Shown piece after piece: positions 1 through 5,761 of a DNA stretch of 5,782 nucleotides; the stretch's first letter is position 1; each line of letters opens with the position of its first letter. Below the pieces are notes generated by a model, which saw only the letters and a list, made by a program, of their open reading frames with translations, was not told the DNA's origin and searched no databases. A program made the translations under genes and the position numbers. Source of the DNA: Alphaproteobacteria bacterium (GTDB taxonomy: Bacteria; Pseudomonadota; Alphaproteobacteria; JALRGP01); NCBI GenBank assembly GCA_023259685.1, contig JALRGP010000065.1:1-5782 (forward strand). Direction: 5' to 3'.

Positions 1-956
1 CTGATTTTTTTGTAAACGAAGCAAATATGGTATTTAATTTAAGAGAAAAAGCCAAGGCGTATTACAATATATTGCTGCAAGGGAATCGCCCGATTATTGA
101 AATTATCTTTTTTAGTATGATTATGATTGTATCGGGTTCTTTGAACCATTCAGAGTTTATGACTGCGTTATCTGCTTTTGCTTATATCAGTATGCGACTT
201 ATCGTATCATTCAATGGAATCTCATCTAGATTATCTACGATAAAATTTTATATGTCTTCCTTAGATGCGATCATAGAGAGTTTTTCATATGAACAGCGAC
301 AGATTCGACGTTGTCCTGGGTTTTCTTTTAATCAAATGATTGAGGTTAAAGGATTAAGCTTTTCATTTGGAAAGCGGACAATTTTGAGTGACTATCATTT
401 AACAATTCAAAGGGGTGAAAAAATTGGTATTGTGGGTTCAACTGGATCCGGTAAATCCACATTGATTGATTTAATGCTCGGGCTGTTGGATCCATCCCAT
501 GGTACCATTTTTGTGGATGGCTTGTACGACGTGCGGTGTGAGGAATGGAAAAATTATATTGGTTATGTTCCTCAGTCCATATATCTGTTGGACGAATCTA
601 TCCAAGACAATATTGCTTTTGGCGAACAGGTTGATGAGATCAAAATCAAAGACGTCATAGCCAAAACCCAATTAACGGAATTGATTGAGAGACTCCCGAA
701 TGGAGATCAGACGATTGTTGGAGAACGTGGCATCAAATTGTCCGGAGGAGAACGTCAACGGATTGCCATTGCGCGGGCTTTGTATAGGAACCCTGAGGTG
801 CTGATTTTTGATGAAGCCACATCGGCTTTGGATCATGACACAGAATCAAAAATTATGGATACAATCTATGAAATTGGATACAACAAGACATTGATTATGA
901 TTGCGCACCGCCTATCAACGCTCAGTCGGTGCGATCGTATTGTGGAGATTGGGTAA
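1..956 (+). CDS. ABC exporter, C-terminal part (end of membrane domain plus complete ATPase domain); probable glycan flippase; 5' partial
   Basis: The frame is open from the left edge (first full codon at 3), so the true start lies outside the window; the ATG at 27 is internal. Counting from that ATG, residues 22-65 hold two hydrophobic stretches, the end of a type-1 exporter membrane domain. The ATPase domain runs from about 104 to 309: Walker A GSTGSGKST (137-145), Q-loop VPQ (Q183), signature LSGGE (238-242), Walker B VLIFDE with catalytic Glu263, D-loop SALD and switch His294 in IAHRLST. All motifs are intact, so the ATPase should be active. The membrane-ATPase fused layout and its place before glycosyltransferases and dTDP-sugar genes suggest a PglK/MsbA-like exporter flipping a lipid-linked glycan; the substrate is inference. 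The protein ends very soon after the H-loop (CDRIVEIG), a short tail for the family. Its TAA shares one base with the next ATG. Confidence 0.9.
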   Translation, partial: DFFVNEANMVFNLREKAKAYYNILLQGNRPIIEIIFFSMIMIVSGSLNHSEFMTALSAFAYISMRLIVSFNGISSRLSTIKFYMSSLDAIIESFSYEQRQIRRCPGFSFNQMIEVKGLSFSFGKRTILSDYHLTIQRGEKIGIVGSTGSGKSTLIDLMLGLLDPSHGTIFVDGLYDVRCEEWKNYIGYVPQSIYLLDESIQDNIAFGEQVDEIKIKDVIAKTQLTELIERLPNGDQTIVGERGIKLSGGERQRIAIARALYRNPEVLIFDEATSALDHDTESKIMDTIYEIGYNKTLIMIAHRLSTLSRCDRIVEIG

Positions 957-2062
957 TGGGCAGAAAGATTTTATTTGTCATAGGTCAAATGGGTTGTGGA
1001 GGCGCAGAGCGTGTTGTAGCCAATGTGGCCAATTATTTATGTGATCAAGGGGACGCAGTTGCCCTCCATCATTTTCAATCAAAAGATTATCAATCGTTTT
1101 ACGCCTTAGACCCACGTATTCGTCTATTTCATATTGATTACCATACACGAAAACCAAGAAGACTTTGGGATTATGTTATCCTTTTTGTCAAGGCTGTCCT
1201 GTCTTTGCGTAAAGTTACAAAAACAACCTTCAAACCCGACGTCATCATATCTGTGGGTGCATCCACCAATATACTCGTCTTGTTATCCACGTGGGGGCTG
1301 AAGATTCCGGTTATTGTTCGGGAAACTATTGATTTAGATGTTGTTTTTAACAATAAAAATATCTTTAATAAAATAAGAGAAATTTTTTACCTAAAAGCGG
1401 CCGCCATTGTATGTTTGTCCCATAAGATGAAAAACTTTTTTAAAAATAATTTAAGAAAAAAAATATTTTTGATTCCTGGTGGCACGCGAATTGATATGGT
1501 TAAAAAAAACTGGATACCAACTAAAAAAATTGTATCTGTGAGCAGACTCACTTTCCAAAAAGATATGCAAACACTCATAAAAGCATTCTTTGAGTTCGAA
1601 CGCTATAAGCCCAATTATATTCTCACGATTTATGGAGATGGGGATATGCGTCAAGAACTGCAAAAAATGATTGATAATTATGGCTTAAGGGATAAAGTTA
1701 CTTTGGCTGGAAATGTCCATAACCCCAAATCTCACTATGAAGACTATGATTTTTTTGTGACAGCTTCCAGATATGAGGGTGTTCCAAACGCCGTACTTGA
1801 GGCACTTAGTGTTGGGCTTCCCGTGCTTGCAACGGACATGAGCGTCACCCATATTGAAGGCGTCAAAGACAACGATAACATGCTGCTTGTGCCCGTTGGA
1901 GACGTGAAAGCTATGGCGGAGGCAATGACTCAGATGGTTGAGAATCAGGATCTTTATAATAAAATCCGAACAAATGGTCAAAAGTTATTGTCATTTTATG
2001 ACCATGATAAAATTATGAGTGATTGGGATTGTTTGATTAATGAAGTGATGAAAGATGGCTAG
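956..2062 (+). CDS. GT4-family glycosyltransferase (GT-B fold)
   Basis: A complete 368-residue protein, normal for a GT4 enzyme. The N-terminal glycine loop reads GQMGCGGAERVVANV (10-24), where the acceptor-side domain of PglA/PglJ-like enzymes carries GGAERV. The C-terminal donor domain shows SVSRLTFQKDMQTLIKAF (194-211), IYGDGD (225-230), and the family's E-x7-E signature in SRYEGVPNAVLEAL (Glu274 and Glu282), expected to bind the nucleotide sugar. It probably adds one sugar to a lipid-linked glycan on the cytoplasmic face; donor and acceptor cannot be told from sequence. I chose ATG 956 because GGAG at 943-946 sits at good spacing and the protein then begins MGRKILFVIG as in relatives; an upstream in-frame start at 929 would add nine unlikely residues inside the ABC gene. 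The usual IPN motif before the donor domain reads IPGG (173-176). The middle part (about 1320-1520) is very AT-rich. Confidence 0.93.
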   Translation: MGRKILFVIGQMGCGGAERVVANVANYLCDQGDAVALHHFQSKDYQSFYALDPRIRLFHIDYHTRKPRRLWDYVILFVKAVLSLRKVTKTTFKPDVIISVGASTNILVLLSTWGLKIPVIVRETIDLDVVFNNKNIFNKIREIFYLKAAAIVCLSHKMKNFFKNNLRKKIFLIPGGTRIDMVKKNWIPTKKIVSVSRLTFQKDMQTLIKAFFEFERYKPNYILTIYGDGDMRQELQKMIDNYGLRDKVTLAGNVHNPKSHYEDYDFFVTASRYEGVPNAVLEALSVGLPVLATDMSVTHIEGVKDNDNMLLVPVGDVKAMAEAMTQMVENQDLYNKIRTNGQKLLSFYDHDKIMSDWDCLINEVMKDG

Positions 2063-2089
2063 AAAAATTATCATATTTATAAGCTCTAT

Positions 2090-2103
2090 GGAGGCAGGAG
2101 GTG
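2090..2103 (+). promoter_or_regulatory. Ribosome-binding site and GTG start that could translate truncated rmlB
   Basis: GGAGG at 2090-2094 is followed by six bases and then GTG at 2101, in the rmlB frame. In the other frame the same bases encode Met-Glu-Ala-Gly-Gly of the glycosyltransferase remnant, so the site looks accidental, created when the two genes were joined. It is the only start I can see that keeps nearly all of the remaining rmlB frame. Use of the site is inference. Confidence 0.5.
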
Positions 2104-2988
2104 CACAGCGTGTTGTTGCTAATTTACAATGTGGATATTTGTGATGGTACCGCTATCAAAGATATCGTTGAACGCACCCGTCCAGACATGTGTGTGCATA
2201 TGGCGGCGGAATCACATGTGGACCGTTCCATTGATTCGGCTGATATTTTTATCCAAACCAACATTATGGGCACCTATACGTTATTATCGACTTTTTTGCC
2301 GTATACAAAGAATCATCCATCTTTTAGATTTTTACATGTATCAACGGATGAGGTTTTTGGGACCCTTGGGGCAGAGGGGGCTTTTGATGAGGATTCTTCT
2401 TATCGTCCCAATTCACCCTATGCGGCGTCCAAAGCGTCCTCTGATTTATTGGTCAGATCCTTCATCAAGACCTATGATTTTCCGGCCATGATTATCAATA
2501 CGTCCAATAATTATGGGCCGTGTCAGTATCCAGAAAAATTATTGCCTTTGACGATTTTAAATGCGTTGAACCATCAACCCCTTCCCATTTATGGAAACGG
2601 TCAGCAAGTACGGGAATGGTTGTATGTGGGCGATCATGTGGCGGCTTTGTTGTTATTATTGGACAAAGGTCGTTTAGGAGAGTCCTATTGCATTGGATCC
2701 CATCAAGAACAACGCAATATTGATGTGGTTCGAAAAGTATGTAGCATTTTGGATGCGTTGGTGCCAATTGATCATTCGTATGCAGATTTGATCACCTTTG
2801 TGGCGGATCGTCCTGGTCATGATGTACGCTATGCCACCAATTCATCGAAAATCCAAAAAGAGATTGGATGGAAGCCACAAATGAATTTTGACGATGGCTT
2901 AAGGAAAACGGTTGAATTTTATATACACAACCGTGAAAAATTTGATAAAGTGTCTCATGCACGAACACGGATAGGGCTCACACGATGA
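2101..2988 (+). CDS. rmlB: dTDP-glucose 4,6-dehydratase, N-terminally truncated and probably inactive
   Basis: RmlB converts dTDP-glucose to dTDP-4-keto-6-deoxyglucose using bound NAD. From GTG 2101 the frame gives 295 residues against about 330-360 for the family. Recognisable RmlB begins at residue 10 (NVDICD) and continues to the end: AAESHVDRS (35-43), catalytic Thr82-Asp83-Glu84 in VSTDEVFG, the Tyr107/Lys111 pair in YAASK, NTSNNYGP (133-140), PIYGNGQQVREWLYVGDH (162-179), and VADRPGHDVRYA (234-245). Missing is the whole first Rossmann unit, including the GxxGxxG loop that binds NAD, about 50-60 residues. Residues 1-9 come from glycosyltransferase DNA read in another frame. I infer the product is inactive even if made. 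The frame has no internal stop, which suggests a recent event or selection to keep ribosomes flowing into rmlA, whose ATG overlaps this TGA (ATGA). It could equally be listed as a pseudogene. Confidence 0.88.
   Translation: MHSVLLLIYNVDICDGTAIKDIVERTRPDMCVHMAAESHVDRSIDSADIFIQTNIMGTYTLLSTFLPYTKNHPSFRFLHVSTDEVFGTLGAEGAFDEDSSYRPNSPYAASKASSDLLVRSFIKTYDFPAMIINTSNNYGPCQYPEKLLPLTILNALNHQPLPIYGNGQQVREWLYVGDHVAALLLLLDKGRLGESYCIGSHQEQRNIDVVRKVCSILDALVPIDHSYADLITFVADRPGHDVRYATNSSKIQKEIGWKPQMNFDDGLRKTVEFYIHNREKFDKVSHARTRIGLTR
2121..2131 (+). other. Fusion junction between glycosyltransferase start and rmlB body
   Basis: Upstream of about 2126 the DNA encodes a glycosyltransferase N-terminus in the frame of 2055. 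From 2128 (codons for Asn-Val-Asp-Ile-Cys-Asp) it encodes RmlB in the frame of 2101. No complete gene end or start lies between them. I see no insertion-sequence end, target duplication or long repeat at the join, so a simple deletion, illegitimate recombination or an assembly join are the options. The exact base cannot be fixed without an intact relative. Confidence 0.8.
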
Positions 2989-3848
2989 AGGGAATTATCT
3001 TAGCAGGCGGCACAGGATCACGACTGTATCCATTGACCCTTGCCACCAATAAACAATTACTGCCTATCTATGATAAACCGGTCATTTATTATCCACTCAC
3101 CACATTAATGTTGGCGGGTATTCGCGACATCTTGATCATTTCAAATGCGAGTGATATGGACGGTTTAAAACGGTTACTGGGAGCCGGAGAGCATTTAGGG
3201 CTCTCCATCATCTACAAAATTCAAGGACGTCCGAATGGGCTGCCAGAGGCCTTTATTTTAGGGGAAGATTTTATAAACGGTGAGCCTGTGGCGATGATAT
3301 TGGGGGATAATTTTTTCTATGGTCACGGTTTATCTGGGTTGTTAACTGAAGCTATTAAAACTTCTGCGCCTTGTCATATTTTTACCCACCACGTGGATGA
3401 CCCGTCACGCTATGGCATTGTGGTGTGTGATGACGCAGGGCGCATGGTGAACATTGAAGAAAAACCAGTCCATCCCAAATCCCATATGGCGGTGACAGGG
3501 TTGTACTTTTTTGATGGATCCGTCTCGAAGCGCGCATGTGAATTGTTACCGTCCCCAAGAGGAGAATTGGAAATTGTGGATTTAATTCGGACCTATGACC
3601 CCGTGTCCATCACCTATTTGGGACGAGGATACGTGTGGTTTGACGCAGGGACTCCCCAATCGTTACTCGCAGCCTCCCATTATGTGGAGGTTATTCAAAC
3701 GCGCCAAGGGGATTACGTGGCATGCCCAGAGGAAGTCGCCCTTCGTATGGGATTCATTGATAAATCTATCCTTGAAAAAGCATTATTTACGATGCCTACG
3801 TCAAAGTATTCGGATTATTTAAAAAGAGTTGCCCATGATTACCATTGA
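2985..3848 (+). CDS. rmlA: glucose-1-phosphate thymidylyltransferase
   Basis: RmlA joins dTTP and glucose-1-phosphate to give dTDP-glucose, the first step of dTDP-deoxysugar synthesis, in the cytoplasm. The 287 residues match the normal family length. Visible motifs in order: nucleotide-binding LAGGTGSRLYPLT (6-18), KQLLPIYDKPVIYYPL (23-38), GDNFFYG with metal-binding Asp108 (107-113), DPSRYGIV (139-146), IEEKP (157-161), TGLYFFD (171-177), ELEIVDL (194-200), and WFDAGT with the second metal Asp220 (218-223). ATG 2985 overlaps the rmlB stop by four bases (ATGA), and AGGG at 2973-2976 gives a modest ribosome site, so translation is probably coupled to rmlB. The substrate loop reads RPNGLPEAF (82-90), where E. 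coli-type enzymes have SPDGLAQAF. This region is richer in GC than the flanking glycosyltransferases. Confidence 0.96.
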   Translation: MKGIILAGGTGSRLYPLTLATNKQLLPIYDKPVIYYPLTTLMLAGIRDILIISNASDMDGLKRLLGAGEHLGLSIIYKIQGRPNGLPEAFILGEDFINGEPVAMILGDNFFYGHGLSGLLTEAIKTSAPCHIFTHHVDDPSRYGIVVCDDAGRMVNIEEKPVHPKSHMAVTGLYFFDGSVSKRACELLPSPRGELEIVDLIRTYDPVSITYLGRGYVWFDAGTPQSLLAASHYVEVIQTRQGDYVACPEEVALRMGFIDKSILEKALFTMPTSKYSDYLKRVAHDYH

Positions 3849-4356
3849 AACAGGATTTGATGGGCTGATTTTAATTGAGCCCAAAATCTTTGATGACCAT
3901 CGGGGACGTTTTTATGAATCATGGTCCCGTGAGCGTTACCAAAGTGTTGGGATTAAGGAAGATTTTGTGCAACAAGATATATCAATTTCTGTGAAAAATG
4001 TATTACGTGGTCTTCATTTCCAGGGCAGCCAATCTCAAATTGTAAGTATTATCAAGGGTGTGATATTTGATGTGGCCGTGGATATGCGCCCCACTTCCAA
4101 TACATATTTAAAACATTTTTCGGTGATTTTAGATGACACATCACCTCGGCAATTATATATGTCAGCAGGTTTTGCGCACGGTTTTTGTGTGTTAAGTGAT
4201 GAGGCTGTGCTTCATTACGATTGCAGTGAGTATTATAGACCCTCTCACGAAGGGGGGATTATTTGGAACGATCCAGTGCTGGGGATAAAATGGCCTATCA
4301 CACATCCCATTTTATCCATGAAAGATCAACAATTTAAAGGAGTATCATGTCTTTAG
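3835..4356 (+). CDS. rmlC: dTDP-4-dehydrorhamnose 3,5-epimerase family protein
   Basis: RmlC epimerises C3 and C5 of dTDP-4-keto-6-deoxyglucose to give dTDP-4-keto-L-rhamnose; it is a cupin (jelly-roll) dimer. From ATG 3835 the protein has 173 residues, a normal length. Motifs: IEPKIFDDHRGRFYES (14-29), NVLRGLHFQ with catalytic base His61 (55-63), FDVAVDMRPTS (78-88), AGFAHGF (111-117), Tyr128 as candidate proton donor, and IIWNDPVLGIKWP with the dyad Asp146. I prefer ATG 3835, which overlaps rmlA by 14 bases, because MITIETGFDGLILIEPK fits the family start; TTG 3829 would add only two residues. The lysine usually found in the (A/G)KLV segment after HFQ is Gln68 here (SQSQIV), and the Lys after the active-site Tyr is Asp129. 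It may therefore belong to a variant clade, so 3,5-epimerase specificity is probable rather than certain. Confidence 0.9.
   Translation: MITIETGFDGLILIEPKIFDDHRGRFYESWSRERYQSVGIKEDFVQQDISISVKNVLRGLHFQGSQSQIVSIIKGVIFDVAVDMRPTSNTYLKHFSVILDDTSPRQLYMSAGFAHGFCVLSDEAVLHYDCSEYYRPSHEGGIIWNDPVLGIKWPITHPILSMKDQQFKGVSCL
4336..4342 (+). promoter_or_regulatory. Strong Shine-Dalgarno site (AAAGGAG) for the last glycosyltransferase
   Basis: AAAGGAG ends four bases before ATG 4347, inside the 3' end of rmlC. It is the best ribosome site in the window and fixes the start of the downstream gene. It suggests that this gene can recruit ribosomes itself as well as through coupling to rmlC. Confidence 0.7.
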
Positions 4357-5420
4357 AATCAAAATTAACCTTACTTGTCTATTTAAAAGACCGCGCATCA
4401 TTTACGAAGCGTTTGTGTGATTATTTTCATTTAATCAAGTACCCATGCCATGTATTTTTTGCGGATGGGTCTCTTGAAGATGAGAATGAAAAAATTATTG
4501 CATCCTTTAAGGATGCCAACTTTTCCTATACCTATCATCGCTATCCTAAAGATTTAACATTCACCGATTTTTATGCAAAGGTCGCGGACGCGGCAAGCAA
4601 AATAACTACACCTTATGCGATGACATTTGATAATGATAATTTTCCAATTGTAAACTCGCAACTAAAAGCCGTAGAGTTTTTAGAAACCCATGGTGATTAT
4701 GTGGCGTGCAATGGGTATTTTTTACCGTTTCATATTTCTCCAGATTCATCAAAACCTTACGGAAAAAATTTTTTTATTGAAAAAAATCATAGATATTTTT
4801 TATATCATTTTAATACGCCAAAATTACAAAGAAATGAAGATGATTTTATTGACAGAATGATCAATAGTTTTTTGTATTATTATCCTTTGTATTACAGTGT
4901 CTTTAGAACAGATGTGTTTAAGAACAATGCTATGTATACACGTGAAATGAATTATCAAGATATATTTGTTCATGAATTTGCCCAAAATTGCTTTACGTTG
5001 ATACAAGGTAAAATTCATCAGCTCGATGACATTTTTTTCCTTCAACAGCAAGGTTCATCGCAATGTTGTGCCCATCAACCTCCTTTTTTAAAACGATTAT
5101 TTCACCAAGATACAGTTCAAAATTTTAGACGGATGTTTGTGAAGTGTTTGGAACTCCAAAATCATCCTGTGAATGACGATATTTTAAATCGATTATATGA
5201 CGCAGTGATTGTGATGATTGAGGGGCATTGGCTACCGAGTAGAATGAGGTATCAACTCATTTTTATATGCAAAAGTTTTATATATCTTGTCCAAAAAAAG
5301 TTTATGGAAAGTACCTCATTTTTTTGGGATCACATAAATATGATACGTTTAAAAAAACATCTGTCTCCCCATTTTATCAAGGACGTTAAGAAAATTATCA
5401 CATCACCGCCGCGTCAATGA
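4347..5420 (+). CDS. Glycosyltransferase, probable TIGR00180-type (GT2-like)
   Basis: A complete 357-residue protein. It opens KLTLLVYLKDRASFTKRLCDY (6-26) and FFADGS (37-42), the N-terminal nucleotide-binding start of GT2-like enzymes, followed by AMTFDNDNF (91-99), whose Asp95-Asn96-Asp97 stands in for the metal-binding DxD. Residues 182-240 (YYSVFRTDVF, then an HEFAQ segment, GKIHQLDDIFFLQQQGSSQ) resemble the conserved second half of TIGR00180 proteins as I remember them. The remaining ~115 residues carry no motif I recognise and no clear membrane anchor. ATG 4347 overlaps the rmlC stop by 10 bases and has a strong AAAGGAG at 4336-4342. Being last after the dTDP-sugar genes, it may use a dTDP-deoxysugar donor, but that is guilt by association. 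The stretch 4740-4990 is very AT-rich. Glycosyltransferase is likely; the family name is less sure. Confidence 0.75.
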   Translation: MSLESKLTLLVYLKDRASFTKRLCDYFHLIKYPCHVFFADGSLEDENEKIIASFKDANFSYTYHRYPKDLTFTDFYAKVADAASKITTPYAMTFDNDNFPIVNSQLKAVEFLETHGDYVACNGYFLPFHISPDSSKPYGKNFFIEKNHRYFLYHFNTPKLQRNEDDFIDRMINSFLYYYPLYYSVFRTDVFKNNAMYTREMNYQDIFVHEFAQNCFTLIQGKIHQLDDIFFLQQQGSSQCCAHQPPFLKRLFHQDTVQNFRRMFVKCLELQNHPVNDDILNRLYDAVIVMIEGHWLPSRMRYQLIFICKSFIYLVQKKFMESTSFFWDHINMIRLKKHLSPHFIKDVKKIITSPPRQ

Positions 5421-5445
5421 ATCTGTTTCAAATTCAAATCTTAGC

Positions 5446-5481
5446 CCCAAACTTTGTGTGACAGCAAGCTCAAAGTTTGGG
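5446..5481. repeat. Perfect 11-bp inverted repeat, candidate operon 3'-end hairpin
   Basis: CCCAAACTTTG (5446-5456) and its exact complement CAAAGTTTGGG (5471-5481) enclose a 14-base loop, starting 25 bases after the last stop codon. A hairpin here would suit transcript termination or protection of the mRNA end. No T run follows on either strand, so it is not a classic intrinsic terminator; a protein-binding palindrome or Rho-linked end is possible. Confidence 0.6.
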
Positions 5482-5653
5482 TATATGAAGCATATTTAAA
5501 AAAGAATTTGTAGGGAATATGAGGCGTTTAAAAAACACCTTTATCTCAAAAGTTTTTTTCAGTACTTTATCTTGTGTCCATCCTCATACTGTACCATCCC
5601 CATGGTGTCATTGGATATCACATGGAGAGGGTGGGTCAGGGCCTACGCACGAA

Positions 5654-5682
5654 GAATTTTATTGACACAATTCAATAAATTC
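5654..5682. repeat. AT-rich imperfect inverted repeat
   Basis: GAATTTTATTGA (5654-5665) pairs with TCAATAAATTC (5672-5682) with one bulged base and a six-base loop. It overlaps the TTGACA at 5662-5667. It may be an operator or a weak hairpin, but AT-rich repeats like this also arise by chance. Confidence 0.3.
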
Positions 5683-5761
5683 TTTGATGACATAGAATTT
5701 CACCCCATGATACTTTTGAGTGATTGCTCAGGTTTTGTTTTAGCTTTTTGAAGGATACCCA

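Larger units (their letters stand above)
2055..2144 (+). pseudogene. 5' remnant of a second GT4-type glycosyltransferase, cut off after about 24 codons
   Basis: ATG 2055 overlaps the stop of the upstream glycosyltransferase by 8 bases and opens a 29-codon frame ending at TGA 2142-2144. The first ~24 residues begin MARKIIIFISSMEAGGAQRV and align with the start of the upstream enzyme (MGRKILFVIGQMGCGGAERV), including the glycine loop GGA(E/Q)RVVAN. After codon 24 (about 2126) the resemblance ends, and the DNA becomes the body of rmlB in another frame. The last five codons are therefore rmlB sequence read out of frame. The rest of this gene, normally about 350 codons, is missing. The DNA differs from the upstream copy at many positions, so this is a distinct paralogue rather than a recent duplicate. 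Reading it as a glycosyltransferase remnant rests on a short but characteristic motif. Confidence 0.82.
5421..5761. other. Non-coding tail after the operon
   Basis: No convincing gene lies here. The longest + strand frame with an ATG (5519-5665, 48 codons) has no usable ribosome site and an unconvincing composition; minus-strand frames are short and broken. The stretch holds the 11-bp inverted repeat at 5446-5481, an imperfect short repeat AGGCGTTT/AAACACCT at 5522-5540, a run of seven T at 5553-5559, and an AT-rich hairpin at 5654-5682. TTGACA at 5662-5667 matches a -35 box, but no good -10 sits 16-18 bases downstream (TAGAAT at 5693-5698 is too far), so I do not call a promoter. Confidence 0.6.

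Noticed and set aside
929..955. Upstream start at 929 for the GT4 gene
   Set aside because: It would add nine residues unlike the family and lacks a good ribosome site, whereas ATG 956 has GGAG at 943-946 and the normal family opening.
1685..1981. 98-codon minus-strand frame opposite the GT4 gene, and similar minus-strand frames elsewhere
   Set aside because: They lie opposite well-supported genes, lack ribosome sites and resemble no protein.
2055..2131. Insertion sequence or phage attachment site as the cause of the fusion
   Set aside because: No inverted terminal repeats, target duplication, transposase or tRNA end is visible around the join.
1021..2134. Eight-base match CAATGTGG at 1021-1028 and at the fusion junction 2127-2134, as a recombination micro-homology
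   Set aside because: The remnant before the junction is not a copy of the upstream gene, so recombination at this match cannot explain it; eight bases over a kilobase can occur by chance.
2129..2491. 120-codon + strand frame inside rmlB
   Set aside because: It is the shifted frame of rmlB, whose own frame shows continuous family motifs; the shifted product has no recognisable pattern.
5519..5665. 48-codon + strand frame in the tail
   Set aside because: The only nearby AGGGA is two bases from the ATG, too close, and the sequence looks like translated non-coding DNA.
5662..5698. TTGACA with TAGAAT as a promoter for the gene starting at 5762
   Set aside because: The spacing is 25 bases, far from the usual 16-18, and no better -10 box is placed correctly.
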